The position numbers and the translations under genes are program-made. The notes under the pieces were generated by a model, which saw nothing but the letters and a program-made list of their open reading frames with translations, was not told the origin of the DNA and did no database searches. A DNA stretch of 8,381 bases, taken from positions 1-8,381 of the forward strand of contig CADBUK010000170.1 of NCBI GenBank assembly GCA_902797915.1. The letters are read 5' to 3'. How positions within the stretch are numbered: the stretch's first letter is position 1; each line of letters starts with the position of its first letter. This DNA comes from Oscillospiraceae bacterium. GTDB lineage: Bacteria; Bacillota; Clostridia; Oscillospirales; Acutalibacteraceae. Shown in pieces: positions 6,635 to 8,381 of the stretch.

Positions 6635-7344
6635 AACAGTTCCTCCTGATTTGTGTCATACTGCTCTGCAATTTCGCCGTCCGAAATTCTTACAACCATA
6701 TCGGCATACTGCGCAACCGCGGAGTCGTGGGTTACCAGAACCATCGTCTGATTATTCGCGTGAACCAGATTTGTGATAAGGCGCATAACCTCGTCTGTTG
6801 TGCGGCTGTCCAGATTGCCCGTGGGCTCATCCGCAAAAACAACCTGCGGGTTTGAGGCGAACGCGCGCGCAATTCCCACTCTCTGCTGCTGGCCGCCGCT
6901 CATCTCGTTGGGGCGGTGGTAAGCCCTGTTTTCAAGCCCCACCATTTTAAGCATTTCCATAGCGCGTTCCTCGCGCTCCTTTTTGTCAACGCCCTTGAAC
7001 ATCAGGGGCAGCGCAACGTTTTCAAGCGCGGTCATCGTCTGAATTAAATTATACGACTGAAAAACGAAACCCGTAAACCTTTGCCTGAACTGCGCAAGCT
7101 GCGCCTCGCTAAGCCTGTCAATGCGGTATTTTCCGATTTGCACCGTGCCCGTGCTCGGGCGTTCAAGCCCCGCAAGCATATTGAGCAGCGTTGATTTTCC
7201 CGAACCCGAGGTGCCGAGCACCGCGCAGATTTTTCCGCGCTCAATTTCAAGGTTTACGTTGTTAAGCGCCGTAATCGTTTCGTTGCCGACGAAGTAAAAC
7301 CTTGAAAGCCCTTCGGTTTTAATAAAAGCCTTGTCCTGCGGCAT
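6631..7344 (-). CDS. ABC transporter ATPase, MacB/LolD type, 237 residues (YtrE-like)
   Basis: This cytoplasmic ATPase is the energy subunit for the FtsX/MacB-type permease at 3949-5277. All motifs are intact: Walker A GTSGSGKST (44-52), Q-loop Gln96 in VFQSYNLI, signature MSGGQQQR (148-155), Walker B VVFADEPT (168-175), D-loop GNLDSRT (176-182) and switch His206 in VTHD. The LVTHD...ADMVVRISDGEI ending is characteristic of the LolD/MacB/FtsE family. I chose ATG 7344 (237 residues), with GAGGTGG 5 nt upstream. An upstream ATG at 7413 would add 23 residues that do not resemble the family and would run through both operators. As the first gene of the operon it follows a leader of about 96 nt holding the two operators. 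Its TGA stop overlaps the next ATG (ATGA), indicating coupled translation. Function class is certain; substrate is unknown. Confidence 0.95.
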   Translation of the reverse strand: MPQDKAFIKTEGLSRFYFVGNETITALNNVNLEIERGKICAVLGTSGSGKSTLLNMLAGLERPSTGTVQIGKYRIDRLSEAQLAQFRQRFTGFVFQSYNLIQTMTALENVALPLMFKGVDKKEREERAMEMLKMVGLENRAYHRPNEMSGGQQQRVGIARAFASNPQVVFADEPTGNLDSRTTDEVMRLITNLVHANNQTMVLVTHDSAVAQYADMVVRISDGEIAEQYDTNQEELL

Positions 7345-7371
7345 AAGCACCACCTCAAGTAATAATATCTC

Positions 7372-7398
7372 AACTGTACTATAAGCAGTAGTACAGTT
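7372..7398 (-). promoter_or_regulatory. Operator O1: perfect inverted repeat, proposed YtrA-like repressor site
   Basis: Half-sites AACTGTACTA (7372-7381) and TAGTACAGTT (7389-7398) are perfectly complementary inverted repeats separated by 7 bp. Nested inside is ACTGTA-N13-TACAGT. The B. subtilis YtrA operator reported in the literature is AGTGTA-N13-TACACT, with the same TGTA/TACA cores and identical 13-bp spacing. It lies about 40 bp downstream of the transcription start in the leader of the first gene. The neighbouring repressor is YtrA-like. Binding is inferred. Confidence 0.8.
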
Positions 7399-7411
7399 TG
7401 GGTATAGTTTC

Positions 7412-7438
7412 AACTGTACTACTCGGGGTAGTACAGTT
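7412..7438 (-). promoter_or_regulatory. Operator O2: second identical inverted repeat at the transcription start
   Basis: AACTGTACTA (7412-7421) and TAGTACAGTT (7429-7438) are identical to the O1 half-sites with a different 7-bp spacer (CTCGGGG rather than TAAGCAG). The centres of O1 and O2 are 40 bp apart, near four helical turns, so two dimers would sit on nearly the same face. O2 begins about 2-3 bp after the predicted start near 7440. A bound repressor would block promoter clearance. Confidence 0.8.
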
Positions 7439-7446
7439 CTAATTCA

Positions 7447-7475
7447 TATATAACATATTAAAAACGCTTTGTCAA
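7447..7475 (-). promoter_or_regulatory. Promoter of the six-gene ABC transporter operon
   Basis: On the minus strand there is a perfect TTGACA (7475-7470), a 17-nt spacer and TATATA (7452-7447), in an AT-rich stretch. The predicted start near 7440 lies right at the edge of operator O2. The terminator of the upstream gene ends about 32 bp before the -35 box, so the promoter is insulated. It is the only convincing promoter ahead of the operon. Confidence 0.85.
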
Positions 7476-7506
7476 TATGCAAAGGCGTATGCTTCGTCAG
7501 CAGCGC

Positions 7507-7544
7507 AAATAAACAAGGGGACGTTCCGCTGAACGTCCCCTTTT
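7507..7544 (-). terminator. Rho-independent terminator of the CBM-like protein gene
   Basis: A perfect 12-bp stem (AAGGGGACGTTC with GAACGTCCCCTT, 7515-7526 with 7531-7542) has a 4-nt loop. On the minus strand it starts 5 nt after the TAA stop (7550-7548) and is followed by GTTTATTT. It separates this gene from the ABC operon. The plus-strand side also has TTTT, so it could work in both directions. Confidence 0.88.
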
Positions 7545-7547
7545 GTC

Positions 7548-8381
7548 TTACTTTTCGTTTATGTAAATATCTGAAATTCTCGGCGCATTCGCGGGCGTGC
7601 CGTTAAACAGGTTGCTGCCGTCGTTATGAATTAACACGGTGTTTTCGCCCTCGTTAAGCTGAATTTCCGCCGTTGCGGTTGTATAGGTCTGCCAACTGCA
7701 AGTGTTGCGGCAATAAAGCTCCGTCGTGCCGATTGAGGTTTCAATTGAAACGTAATCCTCCACCAAATCAATGTTATAGGCGTGCACGCCGTTTTCGTCA
7801 TTGTTTGAATACCTGAAGGTTACGTAATAAGTTCCGCTGTGCGGCGCGTTAACCGTAAATTCCGCACTGCCGCCGTCGGACGTAATACCGCCCGCGTATT
7901 CGCCGTTTTCCGCAAGGTAAGCCGTGCCCGCAAGCGCAAGCTCATCCGCCGCAAACGCCTGTGAAAAGCCCTTGCCGTCGGAGGTTAAAACGTGAACGTC
8001 GGAATACCTTTCGCCCGCCGCAAGCTTATTCAAGCCGCGCTTTAGGAACATAAGGCGTTCTTCCCCGTCAAGCTGAACGGTAAACCAGTCGTCACGCGGG
8101 GAAATGATAACAAGCGAATCGCCGTTTTCGCCGCTCTGATAATAAGTGTGCGGCTCTGAAGAAACCGCCTTGCGCACAAGCAGGCTGTCGAGTACGTAGG
8201 TGCCGTCCTTATGCTCAACCTTAATCTTATGGTTGCCGCTCTCAAGAGGCACCGTAACGGACAGGCTGTCCGTCATTTCGCTACGGATTGTATTGGAAAG
8301 CTTCAGCTCCTGCTGCCTGCCGTCGATTGAAAGGATTACCCTGCCGTCAATTCTGTCGTCCGCGCTCTGCCTGCCGTTTTC
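7548..8381 (-). CDS. C-terminal part of a beta-rich, probably secreted protein with a CBM6/35-like module (5' end outside window)
   Basis: The frame is open from the right edge (8381) to TAA 7550-7548, giving 277 visible residues. An internal ATG at 8276 is not the true start because the frame continues upstream with sensible protein (ENGRQSADDRIDGRVILSID...). The first about 110 visible residues are beta-rich, with recurring IDGRQ-like and GNHKIKVEH-type strands. The last about 120 residues match the pattern of CBM6/CBM35-like beta-sandwiches. These are GSAEFTVNAPHSGTYYVTFRY, then NIDLVEDYVSIET, SWQTYTTATAEIQLNEGENT (Trp and Gly in usual places) and PRISDIYINEK at the end. Such modules usually bind polysaccharide in extracellular glycoside hydrolases. 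No catalytic domain is visible in this part, so the enzyme class is unknown. It has its own terminator at 7507-7544 and is unlikely to belong to the ABC operon. Confidence 0.8.
   Translation of the reverse strand, partial: ENGRQSADDRIDGRVILSIDGRQQELKLSNTIRSEMTDSLSVTVPLESGNHKIKVEHKDGTYVLDSLLVRKAVSSEPHTYYQSGENGDSLVIISPRDDWFTVQLDGEERLMFLKRGLNKLAAGERYSDVHVLTSDGKGFSQAFAADELALAGTAYLAENGEYAGGITSDGGSAEFTVNAPHSGTYYVTFRYSNNDENGVHAYNIDLVEDYVSIETSIGTTELYCRNTCSWQTYTTATAEIQLNEGENTVLIHNDGSNLFNGTPANAPRISDIYINEK

Noticed and set aside
7345..7413. Longer start for the MacB-type ATPase at 7413
   Set aside because: It would place both operators inside or against coding sequence and add 23 residues unlike the family; ATG 7344 has GAGGTGG 5 nt upstream.
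7345..7446. Riboswitch or T-box in the operon leader
   Set aside because: The only structured elements are the two perfect inverted repeats, which are explained as repressor sites; there is no conserved riboswitch core or terminator-antiterminator in the leader.
8274..8276. ATG 8276 as start of the CBM-like protein
   Set aside because: The frame continues in good coding style to the window edge, so the real start is further upstream outside the window.

Overview
The window looks like chromosomal DNA of a Gram-positive, gut or rumen type Clostridia (Oscillospiraceae/Ruminococcaceae-like). The evidence is strong AGGAGG-type ribosome binding sites, sigma-A style promoters (TTGACA-N17-TATATA, TTGAAA-N17-TATAAT), moderate GC with AT-rich intergenic DNA, GC-rich palindromic intergenic repeats and Firmicutes-type protein families. 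The assignment to this order is an inference from style, not from a marker gene.

Layout. (1) At 1-566 two small-scale units diverge from an AT-rich promoter region: a truncated membrane protein on the minus strand leaving the left edge, and a 44-residue membrane peptide on the plus strand with its own promoter, ribosome binding site and terminator. (2) 567-698 is non-coding and carries short perfect palindromes that look like dispersed intergenic repeats. (3) 699-7475 is one compact minus-strand operon of six genes. In transcription order these are a MacB/LolD-type ABC ATPase (6631-7344), a secreted and membrane-anchored protein with three beta-sandwich repeats (5264-6634), an FtsX/MacB-type permease (3949-5277), a short GntR repressor of the YtrA subfamily (3567-3929), a second ABC ATPase of the YtrB/BcrA type (2668-3570) and a large nine-helix permease with a roughly 300-residue Tyr/Asp-rich extracytoplasmic tail (699-2693). 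Four of the five junctions overlap (4, 14, 4 and 26 nt) and the fifth gap is 19 nt. (4) 7507-7544 is the terminator of the next minus-strand gene, whose C-terminal 277 residues (7548-8381) form a secreted-type beta-rich protein ending in a CBM6/35-like module.

How the genes fit together. The operon has nearly the same parts as the Bacillus subtilis ytr operon: a GntR repressor YtrA, one ABC-2 type transporter (YtrB with permeases) and one MacB-like transporter (YtrE/YtrF). That operon is induced by cell-wall (lipid II) antibiotics. Here the order is changed, the MacB half comes first, the repressor is fourth, and an extra anchored multi-domain protein sits between the MacB ATPase and its permease. 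The promoter at 7447-7475 is followed directly by two perfect inverted repeats, AACTGTACTA-N7-TAGTACAGTT. These reproduce the TGTA-N13-TACA geometry reported for the B. subtilis YtrA operator. The simplest model is an autorepressed, envelope-stress or antibiotic-responsive double ABC transporter. Substrate and inducer cannot be read from the sequence.

Most novel elements: the twin operator, the added CARDB-like partner protein, the permease with its Tyr/Asp-rich ectodomain, and the orphan 44-residue membrane peptide.
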